A stretch of DNA of 64,000 bases, from assembly GCA_035525785.1 (NCBI GenBank), contig DATLDQ010000139.1, forward strand, positions 4,855-68,854, read 5' to 3'. Position 1 is the stretch's first letter. Each line of letters begins with the position of its first letter. The position numbers and the translations under genes are program-made. Source of the stretch: CADEED01 sp035525785 (GTDB taxonomy: Bacteria; Pseudomonadota; Gammaproteobacteria; Steroidobacterales; Steroidobacteraceae). Shown piece by piece: positions 27,294 through 35,487 of this stretch. The notes under the pieces were generated by a model. It saw only the letters and a list, made by a program, of their open reading frames with translations. It ran no database searches and was not told where the DNA came from.

Positions 27294-27665
27294 GGGGTCA
27301 TCTTCCTCCACGGCCTCGCCGCGCGACATTGCCCGGTAGAGCAAGTTACGGGTACCCCAAGAAAGCGGATGCGTGTCCCCCGAAAGTGGTAGGCGGGCAT
27401 GTTCGAAGGATGGCCTTTGAAAGGCTCACCCCGGCAGATCGCGGCAAAACTTTAGGCCAAAGTTTGCCTCCTACAACGTACTGAGAACTCAAACACTTCG
27501 CGCGAAAACCCGCGGCGGCAAGGTCCGATTTGACAGGCCGTTATTTGAAGTCGGCCTCGTCCTCGGCCTCGCGCGACCGGTGGCAATCACATGGCGCGCG
27601 CGCACCTGCGCATACATTGAGAACAAGAAACGCGAAGTGCGTGGTCAGGTCTCAGGAGAATCGAA
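27294..27665. other. Intergenic region upstream of the giant repeat protein, with one hairpin
   Basis: This 372-base gap has no credible gene. It contains an imperfect inverted repeat: GGCAAAACTTT at 27443-27453 pairs with AAAGTTTGCC at 27459-27468 with one bulged A and a 5-base loop. A TTGACA occurs at 27530-27535 but no matching -10 element is seen at 17 bases. AGGAGAA precedes the GTG start of the next gene. Confidence 0.5.
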
Positions 27666-30600
27666 GTGAAGTTCATGTACTCGCTGATGCTGGCGGCTTT
27701 CGTCTCAGCACCCGTGCTCGCGCAGGGGACCTACTACACGAACACCGATAACGAGAACAACGCCAACACCCACGTCGCGGACAACGACATGGACGTGTCG
27801 CTCGGCAACGCCAGCGGCATCCACCCGATCGAATTCGACATCAACGTGACCACGCTGCCCCAGAGCTCCGCGGTGCTCACGATGCGCAACCTCGACGTGG
27901 ACGAGGAGCAGGGCGAAATCGACCTGGTCTACTTCAACGGCCACCTCCTGGGAAAGCTCACGGGCGCGGACAATGTCTGGAGCTCGACGGCGTTCGTCGT
28001 CAACCCGGCCTGGGTGGTCACGGGACGCAACCTGGTCCGCGTCGACGTGGACACCAGCGGTGACGCGACCGCCTGGGTGACCACGAGCGACTGGGGCCAG
28101 CTCCTCATCGACGGCGGCGGCGCCACCGACGGCAACACGCAAAGCGTGCAGATCACGGGCACGTCGGTGAACTCCGGCACCGTCACGATCAACACTTCGA
28201 CCTCGGTGCACTCGGTCACCGGTGGCACCTATCGTCTGCAGATCAGCCTCATCGACCCCGCGGGCAATGCCGTGACCGTGCTGACGCAGGACTTCGCCGT
28301 GGCCGCCGGCGCGAACAGCACGCGCGCCGCCAACCCCACCTATCCACTCAACAGTGTCTCGGGCACGTACACCGTGCAGGCGCAGCTCTTCTGGCTGGAT
28401 CCCAACCAAGCCAACTTCCCCGTGCAGCAGGACATCGCCACGGCGCAGTTCACGCATACGGTGGGCGTGGGCGCGGGCAATTTCCAGAACGACAGCGACG
28501 GTGACGGCCTGCTCGACAGTGCCGAGACCACGCTGGGCACCGACCCGAGCGACCCGGACACGGATCTCGACGGCGCGTCCGATGGCGCGGAAGTGGGCCC
28601 CAACCCGGCTTCGCCCGTGGACACGGATGGCGATGGCGTGATCAACGCGCTGGAATCGTCGATCACGGACTCGGACAACGATGGTGTGTCGAACCAGCTC
28701 GACCCCGCCAACCTCAATCCCTGCGTGCCGAACTCCAGTCACGCGGTCTGCCTCGCGGCCGACAGCGACGGCGACGGTCTCACCAATGCACAGGAAGACA
28801 CGTTGGGTACGGGCCGCAACAACGCGGACAGCGACGGCGATGGCGCGAACGATGGCGCCGAAGTCGGCGGCAACGTGAATGCGCCGGTAGATAGTGACGG
28901 AGACGGAACCCCCAACGTGCTCGAGTCCTCGGTCACCGACACGGACGGCGACGGCGTTGCCAACCAGCTCGACCCGGCCAACAACAACCCCTGCGTGCCG
29001 AACGCGAACTCCACGCCGTGCCTGGCGCTCGACAGCGACGGCGACGGCCTGACGAACGGGCAGGAAAACACGATCGGCAGCGACCGCAACAACGTGGACA
29101 CCGATGGCGATGGCACGAACGATGGCGGCGAAATCGGCGGCAATCCGAACGCTCCCATGGACACCGACGGAGACGGCACGCCGAACGTGCTCGAGTCGTC
29201 GAGCGCGGATTCCGACGGCGACGGCGTCGTGAACCAGAACGATTTCGCCAACAACAACCCCTGCGTGCCGAACGCCAATTCTGGCGCCTGCCTCGCGGCC
29301 GACAGCGACGGCGACCTCCTCACCAATGCGCAGGAAGACGCGCTGGGCACGTCACGCGGCAACCCGGACACGGACGGCGACGGCATGAACGATGGCGCCG
29401 ACGCGGGTGACAGCGACGGCGATGGCATCCCGAATGCGCTCGAGTCGTCGGTGACCGACAGCGACAGCGACGGCGTCGCCAACCAGAACGACCCCAACAA
29501 CACCAACCCCTGCGTACCGAATTCCAGCAACGCGGCCTGCCTCGCCGCGGACAGCGACGGTGATGGTCTCACCAACTCGCAGGAAGACGCCGCGGGCACC
29601 GGCCGCAGCAATCCGGACACCGACGGCGACGGCGTGAACGACGGCACGGACCTGGCCCCGCTCAACCCCTGCGCGCCGAATGGCAACACCGCAGCCTGCC
29701 TGTCTGCCGACAGCGATGGCGACGGCCTCACCAATACGCAGGAAGACGCGTTGGGCACCGACCGCAACGACGCGGACACCGACAACGACGGCATCTCCGA
29801 TGGCATCGAAGCGGGTACGAACCCGGCGTCCCCCGTGGACACCGACGGTGACGGCATACCCGACGTGGCGGAAGCGGGCGATCGCGATGGCGACGGCGTG
29901 GCCGACTCGTCGGATACCGACAGCGACAACGACGGCATCCGCGACGCTCGCGAAGCCGGCACGGACCCGCTGCACCCGGTGGATACAGACCATGACGGCA
30001 CGCCTGACTACCAGGATCGCGACAGCGACGGCGACGGCCTGCCGGACGCGCTCGAAGCGGGCGTGACCAACGGCACGCCGCGCGACACGGATGGGGACGG
30101 CACGCCTGACTACCTCGACCTCGACAGCGATGGCGACACGCTGCCGGACGCGCTCGAAGGCAATGCCGTGCACGCCGACGCGGACGCCGACGGCATCGAT
30201 GACGCCTTCGACGTCGATACGCTCGGCAATGGCGACATCAACCATGACGGCGTGGGCGATTCGGCCACGCTGCGCGATAGTGACGGCGATGGCGCCGTCG
30301 ATCATCTCGATGTGGACACGGACGACGACGGCATCCTCGACTTGGTCGAGGGTACGCCGGCCTCGCTCACGGACACCGACGCCGACGGTGTGCCGGACGT
30401 GCGCGACCTGGACAGCGACGATGACGGCCGTTCGGACGTGAACGAAGCCGGTCTCATCGACAACGACGGCGACTCGCTCATGGACGCCGGTCAGACGCCC
30501 ACGGCCAGCCCGCGCAACATGGATGGAGACGCTCAGCCGGACTTCCGCGATCTCGACTCGAATGGCGATGGCATCCCCGACATCACCACTTCGGGCCGGG

Positions 30601-32021
30601 CTTCGCTCGACACCAACAACGACGGCCGCATCGACGCGGGGCTGGACGGCGACGAGGATGGCATTCGCAACGCCGCGGACCCGGCGCCGCAGGTGTTCGG
30701 CACGCTGGTCGACGCCGATGCCGATGGCGTCTCGGACGCGCAGGACCTGGACCTCGACAACGACGGCATCCCGAATGCCGCGGATGGCTCGGACGACACC
30801 GATGGTGACGGCCTGCCGAACCTCGCGGACCTCGATTCCGATGGCGACGGCATCGCCGACCTCGTGGAAGCCGGTGGCACGGACACCAACCATGACGGCG
30901 TGGTCGACAACTTCGCCGACGTCAATGGCAACGGCATCGCCGACTCGCGTGACTCCCCGCTCGGTGGCCAGGCGCTGCCGCTGCCGGACTCAGATGGTGA
31001 CGGCACCGACAATCATCGTGACCTCGACAGCGACGGCGACGGCATCAGCGACGTGGTCGAAAGCGGTGGCGCGGACGCCAACCACGACGGCCGACTCGAC
31101 GGCAACGACGGTAACCACGACGGTCTCGTCGATTCCGTCGACGGCACCCTGAATGGCACGCCTCTCCCGAGGCCCGACACGGATGGAGACGGCATGATCG
31201 ACGCACTCGACACGGACAGCGACAACGACAAGATCCCGGACGCCAGCGAAGGCCGTTCGGATTCGGATGGCGACGGCATTCCGGATTCGCTCGACACGGC
31301 CGGCAAGCTGCAGACCGCGGTGCGCGGCGCCGGCGCCTTCGAGCCGCTCACACTGCTCGGCTTGTTAGGCGCGATCGGCCTCGTGGCCATGCGCCGGATG
31401 GGCCGCACGGTGGGGCTCGTGGCCCTGCGCGCGACGGCAAGTCGCGCCACGGCCGCGCGTGTGCTGCCCGTGGCGGCTTGCGCGGTGCTGGGCTTGCAGG
31501 CCCTCGACGCGCGCGCCGCCGAGCCGGCCGCCAAGGGCTGGTACGCCGGCTTCGACATCGGCATGTCGGTGGTCGAGCCGCGTAACAAGGACGGTGGCTA
31601 CAAGATCGACGACAAGCAGGGGTTGGGCTTTCGCGTGGACCTCGGCTACTCGTGGAATTCCGCCTGGAGCGCCGAGCTGTTCTACGCCGATGGCGGCGCG
31701 GCGGGCGTGTCCTCGGACAACGCCAACGTCGGCCACCTCGGCGACATCTCGTACAGCATGCTGGGCGTCGGCGTGGAATGGATACCCATGGACGAGGGTC
31801 GCGACGCGCCCTGGTTCCCGCTGGTGAAGCTCGGCGCGGTGCAGATCACCAACGAAGCGAGCTCCGACCTCATCAACTACGAAAAGCTCAATGACATCGG
31901 CGTGTATCTCGGGGCCGGCGCGGGCCTGCGCTTCGGCGACAGCTGGACGGCGCTCGCCGAAGTGGTGAGCTACGACCAGGACGAACTGTTCTTCACGTTC
32001 GGTCTGCGCAAGCGCTTCTGA
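27666..32021 (+). CDS. Giant calcium-binding thrombospondin type 3 repeat protein with C-terminal outer-membrane barrel
   Basis: The 1451-residue product begins at a GTG with AGGAGAA upstream and a signal peptide to residue 19. Residues 20-275 form beta-rich domains. About 276-1215 are acidic repeats of the DxDGDGxxD type, with five longer units each carrying NPCVPN...C cysteine pairs; these bind calcium in thrombospondin type 3 repeats. At about 1219-1247 a Gly/Ala-rich lead, a hydrophobic stretch (LTLLGLLGAIGLVAM) and Arg residues look like a GlyGly-CTERM-type sorting signal, but the frame continues. A second signal-like stretch (1265-1287) is followed by a 160-residue barrel (GWYAGFDIGMSVVEP...) ending in Phe. 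A surface adhesin or anchored calcium protein is the likely role. Confidence 0.85.
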   Translation: MKFMYSLMLAAFVSAPVLAQGTYYTNTDNENNANTHVADNDMDVSLGNASGIHPIEFDINVTTLPQSSAVLTMRNLDVDEEQGEIDLVYFNGHLLGKLTGADNVWSSTAFVVNPAWVVTGRNLVRVDVDTSGDATAWVTTSDWGQLLIDGGGATDGNTQSVQITGTSVNSGTVTINTSTSVHSVTGGTYRLQISLIDPAGNAVTVLTQDFAVAAGANSTRAANPTYPLNSVSGTYTVQAQLFWLDPNQANFPVQQDIATAQFTHTVGVGAGNFQNDSDGDGLLDSAETTLGTDPSDPDTDLDGASDGAEVGPNPASPVDTDGDGVINALESSITDSDNDGVSNQLDPANLNPCVPNSSHAVCLAADSDGDGLTNAQEDTLGTGRNNADSDGDGANDGAEVGGNVNAPVDSDGDGTPNVLESSVTDTDGDGVANQLDPANNNPCVPNANSTPCLALDSDGDGLTNGQENTIGSDRNNVDTDGDGTNDGGEIGGNPNAPMDTDGDGTPNVLESSSADSDGDGVVNQNDFANNNPCVPNANSGACLAADSDGDLLTNAQEDALGTSRGNPDTDGDGMNDGADAGDSDGDGIPNALESSVTDSDSDGVANQNDPNNTNPCVPNSSNAACLAADSDGDGLTNSQEDAAGTGRSNPDTDGDGVNDGTDLAPLNPCAPNGNTAACLSADSDGDGLTNTQEDALGTDRNDADTDNDGISDGIEAGTNPASPVDTDGDGIPDVAEAGDRDGDGVADSSDTDSDNDGIRDAREAGTDPLHPVDTDHDGTPDYQDRDSDGDGLPDALEAGVTNGTPRDTDGDGTPDYLDLDSDGDTLPDALEGNAVHADADADGIDDAFDVDTLGNGDINHDGVGDSATLRDSDGDGAVDHLDVDTDDDGILDLVEGTPASLTDTDADGVPDVRDLDSDDDGRSDVNEAGLIDNDGDSLMDAGQTPTASPRNMDGDAQPDFRDLDSNGDGIPDITTSGRASLDTNNDGRIDAGLDGDEDGIRNAADPAPQVFGTLVDADADGVSDAQDLDLDNDGIPNAADGSDDTDGDGLPNLADLDSDGDGIADLVEAGGTDTNHDGVVDNFADVNGNGIADSRDSPLGGQALPLPDSDGDGTDNHRDLDSDGDGISDVVESGGADANHDGRLDGNDGNHDGLVDSVDGTLNGTPLPRPDTDGDGMIDALDTDSDNDKIPDASEGRSDSDGDGIPDSLDTAGKLQTAVRGAGAFEPLTLLGLLGAIGLVAMRRMGRTVGLVALRATASRATAARVLPVAACAVLGLQALDARAAEPAAKGWYAGFDIGMSVVEPRNKDGGYKIDDKQGLGFRVDLGYSWNSAWSAELFYADGGAAGVSSDNANVGHLGDISYSMLGVGVEWIPMDEGRDAPWFPLVKLGAVQITNEASSDLINYEKLNDIGVYLGAGAGLRFGDSWTALAEVVSYDQDELFFTFGLRKRF
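28480..31310 (+). repeat. Coding repeat region of the calcium-binding protein
   Basis: The DNA is a long array of short imperfect repeats around GACAGCGACGGCGATGGC encoding Asp-Gly-rich calcium loops. Larger units of about 250 bases recur five times in 28700-29700, each with a cysteine pair. The repeats diverge towards 31300. This is coding repetition and not a CRISPR or tandem satellite; recombination between units could change protein length. Confidence 0.85.
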
Positions 32022-32084
32022 TCGCCCGAGCCCGCAGGTGTTCGTTGGTGGAGGGCAGCGGCTGGTTTGGTGCACACTCGCGGG

Positions 32085-32480
32085 ATGGCGAACGAAATGA
32101 ATCCCTGGCACGCGCACGTCTACTACGATCGGGACACGTGGGACATCGCGCAGCGGTTGCACCAGGAGGTGAGTGAACGACTGATGCAGGGCACTTGCGC
32201 GGGCCTCGTGCTGGTCGGCCAGATGTACGACCGCGGCGTCGGCCCGCATCCTAAGCCGCAGTTCGAGATCCAGTTCTACGAGTCTGCGTTGACGGAGATC
32301 ACGGCGATGCTGCAGGCGACCGGGCTCAATGCGCTGATTCATCCGCTCACGGACGACGATCTCGCCGACCACACGACGCTCGCGCAGTGGCTGGGTGAGC
32401 CGCTGCCACTCGATGAGTCCGTGCTCGACGCGCCGGGGCACAACCAGGGTTTCGCGCGGTTCGGCAAAGAAGACTTCTGA
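32085..32480 (+). CDS. DOPA 4,5-dioxygenase family protein
   Basis: A 131-residue protein starting at 32085 with MANEMNPWHAHVYY; the HAH motif near the start, GVGPHPKPQFEIQF in the middle and the histidine in ALIHPLTDDDLADH near the end match the small DOPA-dioxygenase family first known from fungi and widespread in bacteria. It may open a catechol ring, but bacterial members are largely untested. It is 64 bases after the giant gene and 100 bases before the propeller gene. No signal peptide is seen. Confidence 0.85.
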   Translation: MANEMNPWHAHVYYDRDTWDIAQRLHQEVSERLMQGTCAGLVLVGQMYDRGVGPHPKPQFEIQFYESALTEITAMLQATGLNALIHPLTDDDLADHTTLAQWLGEPLPLDESVLDAPGHNQGFARFGKEDF

Positions 32481-32580
32481 TCATCGCGTCCCCGCTGGAA
32501 CGTTCTTCTCACCGCACCGGCGATGCCACTCGCCGAATCCTTGGTTGACGCGCGATCGATGGTTCGCGAGGGTTGCGACC

Positions 32581-34071
32581 ATGAACATCCGCGCTCACGG
32601 GCTCATTGGGTGTGCAGCAGCCGCATTCGCGGTTCGCGCGCTGGCGCAGGACGCCGTCTCGGCCAGGGATCTTGCTGGCTGGTGGTCGGCCGATCCAGTG
32701 CATGGCGGCGAGACGTCGCACCTCGCGCTGCAATTCGTCGACAACGGCGGCAAGCAGGAAGCGCATCTGTCGCTGCCCGGCATCGGCGCCTACGACATCA
32801 ATCTCGGCGAGGTCACGATCACCGGCAATTCTTTGCACACGAAAGGCCTGGCGTTTCCTCTCTCGTGGAATGCAAATTCGCGCACGCTGGCCGGCACCGT
32901 CCCCGCCGAAGCCGCGCCCATCTACGACATCCCGGTCGAATTCAAGCGCGGCGAGCCACTGGTCAAGCCCGCGCCGAATGACTGGAAGGCGGCGCGCCCG
33001 AGCGCGCAGTGGTCCGTCGACACCGGCGCGGCGGTCTGGGCCGGCATCGAGCGCGCCGGCGACGGCACGCTGTTCGTCGGCAACGAAAACGGGGTACTCA
33101 GCGCCATTCGCCGCGACGGCAAGCTGCGCTGGACATTCGCGACTGGCAAGCCCATCCGGGCGCAGCCGCGCGCGCTTGGGTCCGACGTGTATCTGCACTC
33201 CGACTCGGGCTATCTGTATCGGTTGAATGCGAAGACCGGCGCGGAAATCTGGCGCGCCCGTGTCGATGCGGGCAGCGAGCCCCGCTTGCCCGTCAACGAG
33301 AAGGGTACGCGCTGGGACCGGTACGGTTCGAGCGTCGTTGCCGACCAGAACCGTCTGTACGTGGCGAGCCGCGACAGGAATCTCTACGCACTGGATCGTG
33401 CCACGGGCCACGAAGTGTGGCGCGTCGCGGCCACCGACATCATGACGGCGACGCCCGCGTTGTATCGCGATCTGGTCATCTTCGCGGACTACTCGGGCAA
33501 GGTGACTGCCGTTTCAGCGAACGACGGCAAGCCGCGCTGGACCTTCGACGCGAAGCTCGCGGTGGCGGGCGACCTCACGGTCGCGGCCGATCGCGTGCTG
33601 CTCGGCAGCCGCACCTACGACCTGGTCTCGCTCGACGCGGCCACTGGCCTCGAACAGTGGCGGCGTTACTACTGGTTCTCGTGGATCGAGTCGCCGCCCG
33701 CGGTGCGTGACGGCGTGGTGTACACCGGGTCGTCGGATGCCGTGAATGTCTACGCGCGCAAGGTCAGCGACGGTTCACTGCGATGGAAGACCGCGGTGCC
33801 AGGCTACGCGTGGTCACGAACCGCGATAGACAAAAACTGGGTGATCGCGGGGACCGTGGGAGATCGCGCTTACCCTGGCCCGCGCGCCGGGTCTCTGGTC
33901 GCGATGGATCGCGCGACGGGCGAGATCCGCTGGATCTACCTGGACCCACCGTCGGAGGAAACAGTGAAGGCGCACAAAAACTGGGGGTTCGGGGCGTCAC
34001 CGGTGATCGCGGACGGGGTGGTGTACGCGGCGGATCTCGACGGACGCGTGCACTGTTTCGCGTTGAACTGA
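32581..34071 (+). CDS. Secreted PQQ-type beta-propeller protein
   Basis: A 496-residue protein with a short signal peptide (MNIRAHGLIGCAAAAFAVRALA) at the ATG at 32581. The first 120 residues are a separate beta domain; after residue 140 at least seven PQQ-like blades are visible, marked by recurring patterns such as GKLRWTF, GAEIWRA, GHEVWRV, GKPRWTF, LEQWRRY, GSLRWKT and GEIRWIY. Without the dehydrogenase active-site residues it may act as a scaffold, as in BamB-like proteins, or bind a ligand. Its stop is immediately followed by the stop of the convergent lipoprotein gene. Confidence 0.88.
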   Translation: MNIRAHGLIGCAAAAFAVRALAQDAVSARDLAGWWSADPVHGGETSHLALQFVDNGGKQEAHLSLPGIGAYDINLGEVTITGNSLHTKGLAFPLSWNANSRTLAGTVPAEAAPIYDIPVEFKRGEPLVKPAPNDWKAARPSAQWSVDTGAAVWAGIERAGDGTLFVGNENGVLSAIRRDGKLRWTFATGKPIRAQPRALGSDVYLHSDSGYLYRLNAKTGAEIWRARVDAGSEPRLPVNEKGTRWDRYGSSVVADQNRLYVASRDRNLYALDRATGHEVWRVAATDIMTATPALYRDLVIFADYSGKVTAVSANDGKPRWTFDAKLAVAGDLTVAADRVLLGSRTYDLVSLDAATGLEQWRRYYWFSWIESPPAVRDGVVYTGSSDAVNVYARKVSDGSLRWKTAVPGYAWSRTAIDKNWVIAGTVGDRAYPGPRAGSLVAMDRATGEIRWIYLDPPSEETVKAHKNWGFGASPVIADGVVYAADLDGRVHCFALN

Positions 34072-34335
34072 CTAACCACCCGGCGCGGGTGGATTCGATG
34101 CCTGCTCGTCCGCTTTGCGATCGCTCGACCCGGACTGCTCCGGGGGCGTGCCCGGCGAACCGGCTGCGTCGCTGCCCGCCGCTTTGTCTTCACTTTTGAC
34201 CGTCTGGCCCGGATAGCCGGCGTCGTCCGCGCTGTCGCCGGCCTCGCTCTTCTCGTCGGCGCGCCCCGCGTGTGGATCGCACGCGGCCACCATCACGGTG
34301 GCCGCGCACAATGCACCAAGGATCCAGGTCCTCAA
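34072..34335 (-). CDS. Small acidic lipoprotein
   Basis: An 87-residue protein with a lipoprotein signal (MRTWILGALCAATVMVAAC; lipobox VAAC with the lipid-bearing Cys at 19). The mature part is polar, rich in Asp, Ser, Ala and Pro, and looks unstructured. The function is unknown. It is abutted by the PQQ propeller gene stop with no gap and follows the other lipoprotein gene by 15 bases. Confidence 0.7.
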   Translation of the reverse strand: MRTWILGALCAATVMVAACDPHAGRADEKSEAGDSADDAGYPGQTVKSEDKAAGSDAAGSPGTPPEQSGSSDRKADEQASNPPAPGG

Positions 34336-34350
34336 CTGTCCGCCGTCTTG

Positions 34351-34611
34351 TTAGCCGCCACCGGAAGGTTGCTGCGTGTCGGCCGGCGGAGGGGTCGACT
34401 GCTGCGTATCGCTGGGCGGCGGCGTGGTCGTATCCGCCGGTGGCGTGGTGCTGGTGTCCGCCGGCGGTGGTGCGGTATCGGGCGTGGTGGTCGCGCCCGG
34501 GGTGGCGCCGGCGTCCGTGGCCGCGCCGTTATCGTTCTTGTCGGCCTTGGGGCCGCACGCCGCCAACAGCGCGGCTGCGGCGAGCAGTGGAATGAATGCC
34601 TTCGTGCTCAT
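34351..34611 (-). CDS. Thr/Pro-repeat lipoprotein
   Basis: An 86-residue protein with a lipoprotein leader (MSTKAFIPLLAAAALLAAC, lipobox LAAC). The mature segment is built from short repeats of PPADT and PPSDTQQ units, an unstructured Thr/Pro/Asp tether. Such sequences span the cell wall or crowd the outer membrane. It shares direction with and sits 15 bases upstream of the other lipoprotein gene, suggesting one operon whose promoter lies in the 34612-34982 gap. Confidence 0.72.
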   Translation of the reverse strand: MSTKAFIPLLAAAALLAACGPKADKNDNGAATDAGATPGATTTPDTAPPPADTSTTPPADTTTPPPSDTQQSTPPPADTQQPSGGG

Positions 34612-34877
34612 GAGTACTCCGTGATGAATGACGACGCAGCCTCACCGTACGCAAACACGCGCGGGCGGAGAGTCGGTGGCACGCGCCGATCCGCGCGTGC
34701 ACAGCGCCGATGCCCTGCCCGCGTACGACGGGTATGCGGATGCGTAGCCGCTGAGACGCACCTGATCCGACACCGTGTCGGACCACGCCCATCGCGGTAA
34801 ATAGTTAGACCTACAACGGCTGCTCGTGGCGGTTGCAAACTTCGCGGGCCGCGTGCCACTTTTTCAACTTCGGATGC

Positions 34878-34899
34878 AGGCGCTCCCCGTGGGGCGCCT
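34878..34899 (+). other. Stable hairpin followed by T-rich sequence (possible terminator or small RNA end)
   Basis: AGGCGCTCC at 34878-34886 pairs with GGGGCGCCT at 34891-34899 (nine pairs, one G-U), and TGCTTTC follows. No gene on the plus strand ends here: upstream is 34612-34877, which has no convincing ORF. The hairpin lies 29 bases upstream of the sigma-54 promoter. It could end an unannotated transcript or insulate the promoter. Confidence 0.35.
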
Positions 34900-34927
34900 T
34901 GCTTTCATCATTACGGCAAATATGCGC

Positions 34928-34942
34928 TGGCACGCCAATTGC
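34928..34942 (+). promoter_or_regulatory. Sigma-54 (RpoN) promoter upstream of the EF-hand gene
   Basis: TGGCACGCCAATTGC at 34928-34942 matches the -24/-12 consensus TGGCACG-N4-TTGC at every conserved position, with the required 10 bases between GG and GC. Transcription would start about 12 bases after the GC and give a leader of roughly 30 bases before the ATG at 34983, which has AAGGA upstream. An enhancer-binding regulator is needed; none is encoded nearby. Confidence 0.75.
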
Positions 34943-34982
34943 CTCTCTGGAAACTGACTCTAATCAGATACAAGGATCAGCC

Positions 34983-35339
34983 ATGATGAAAGCCTCCAAT
35001 TTGTTCGCCGTCGGAACCGCCGCCGTATTGCTGCCTCTCGCTGCTGCATTCGCGCAGAGCCCGGAGCAGACGCCCACGCCCGACGCAACACAGCAGCCGT
35101 CGAGCGCTCCGCAGTCAGCTCCCGATAGCCAGTCCCAGTCGGATACGTCGGCGCAGGGCAAGGGCGCGACCTTCGAATCGCTCGACGCCAACAGCGACGG
35201 CAAGATCTCGAAGGACGAGGCTGAAGCCAACGCAACCGTGAAGGCGCAGTTTTCGAAGTACGACGTGAACGGCGACGGCTTCATCGAGCGCGCCGAAGTT
35301 GGCCAGGCCAACGAGTCGACGACTCCGCCCCAGCAGTAA
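34983..35339 (+). CDS. Secreted EF-hand protein
   Basis: A 118-residue protein with a signal peptide (MMKASNLFAVGTAAVLLPLAAAFA), a Ser/Gln/Pro-rich linker and two EF-hand loops: DANSDGKISKDE and DVNGDGFIERAE. Both loops have the calcium residues at positions 1, 3, 5 and 12. It would bind calcium in the periplasm or outside. It follows a consensus sigma-54 promoter and is closed by a textbook terminator, so it forms a single-gene transcription unit with nitrogen- or stress-type control. ATG codons at 34983 and 34986 are adjacent; either may be used. Confidence 0.88.
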   Translation: MMKASNLFAVGTAAVLLPLAAAFAQSPEQTPTPDATQQPSSAPQSAPDSQSQSDTSAQGKGATFESLDANSDGKISKDEAEANATVKAQFSKYDVNGDGFIERAEVGQANESTTPPQQ

Positions 35340-35354
35340 GACCTCCCACCCACG

Positions 35355-35385
35355 GCCCGCGCGGCGAGAGTCGCGCGGGCTTTTT
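35355..35385 (+). terminator. Rho-independent terminator of the EF-hand gene
   Basis: GCCCGCGCG at 35355-35363 pairs perfectly with CGCGCGGGC at 35372-35380, followed by TTTTT at 35381-35385. It lies 15 bases after the stop codon of the EF-hand gene. Confidence 0.9.
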
Positions 35386-35428
35386 CATTGCCGGGTTCTG
35401 CGGTGAGTGGACTCGTCGCCGCGACTAA

Positions 35429-35455
35429 TGGTGTGAGCTTGGTGGTGTGAGCTTG
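35429..35455 (+). repeat. Short tandem repeat
   Basis: The 13-base word TGGTGTGAGCTTG occurs at 35429-35441 and again at 35443-35455, a 14-base period, in the spacer before the ester hydrolase gene. It looks like a small slippage duplication; a regulatory role is not evident. Confidence 0.6.
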
Positions 35456-35487
35456 CAGGCCCCGGGCTCGCCTCGTACGCTCGCCGA

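Noticed and set aside
28739..30893. Minus-strand frames of 420 and 513 codons opposite the calcium-repeat gene
   Set aside because: They are repeat-driven antisense frames (Ser/Pro or Val/Arg periodic) without independent features.
28480..31310. CRISPR or satellite array
   Set aside because: The repeats are in phase with Asp-Gly calcium loops of one long gene and have no unique spacers of constant length.
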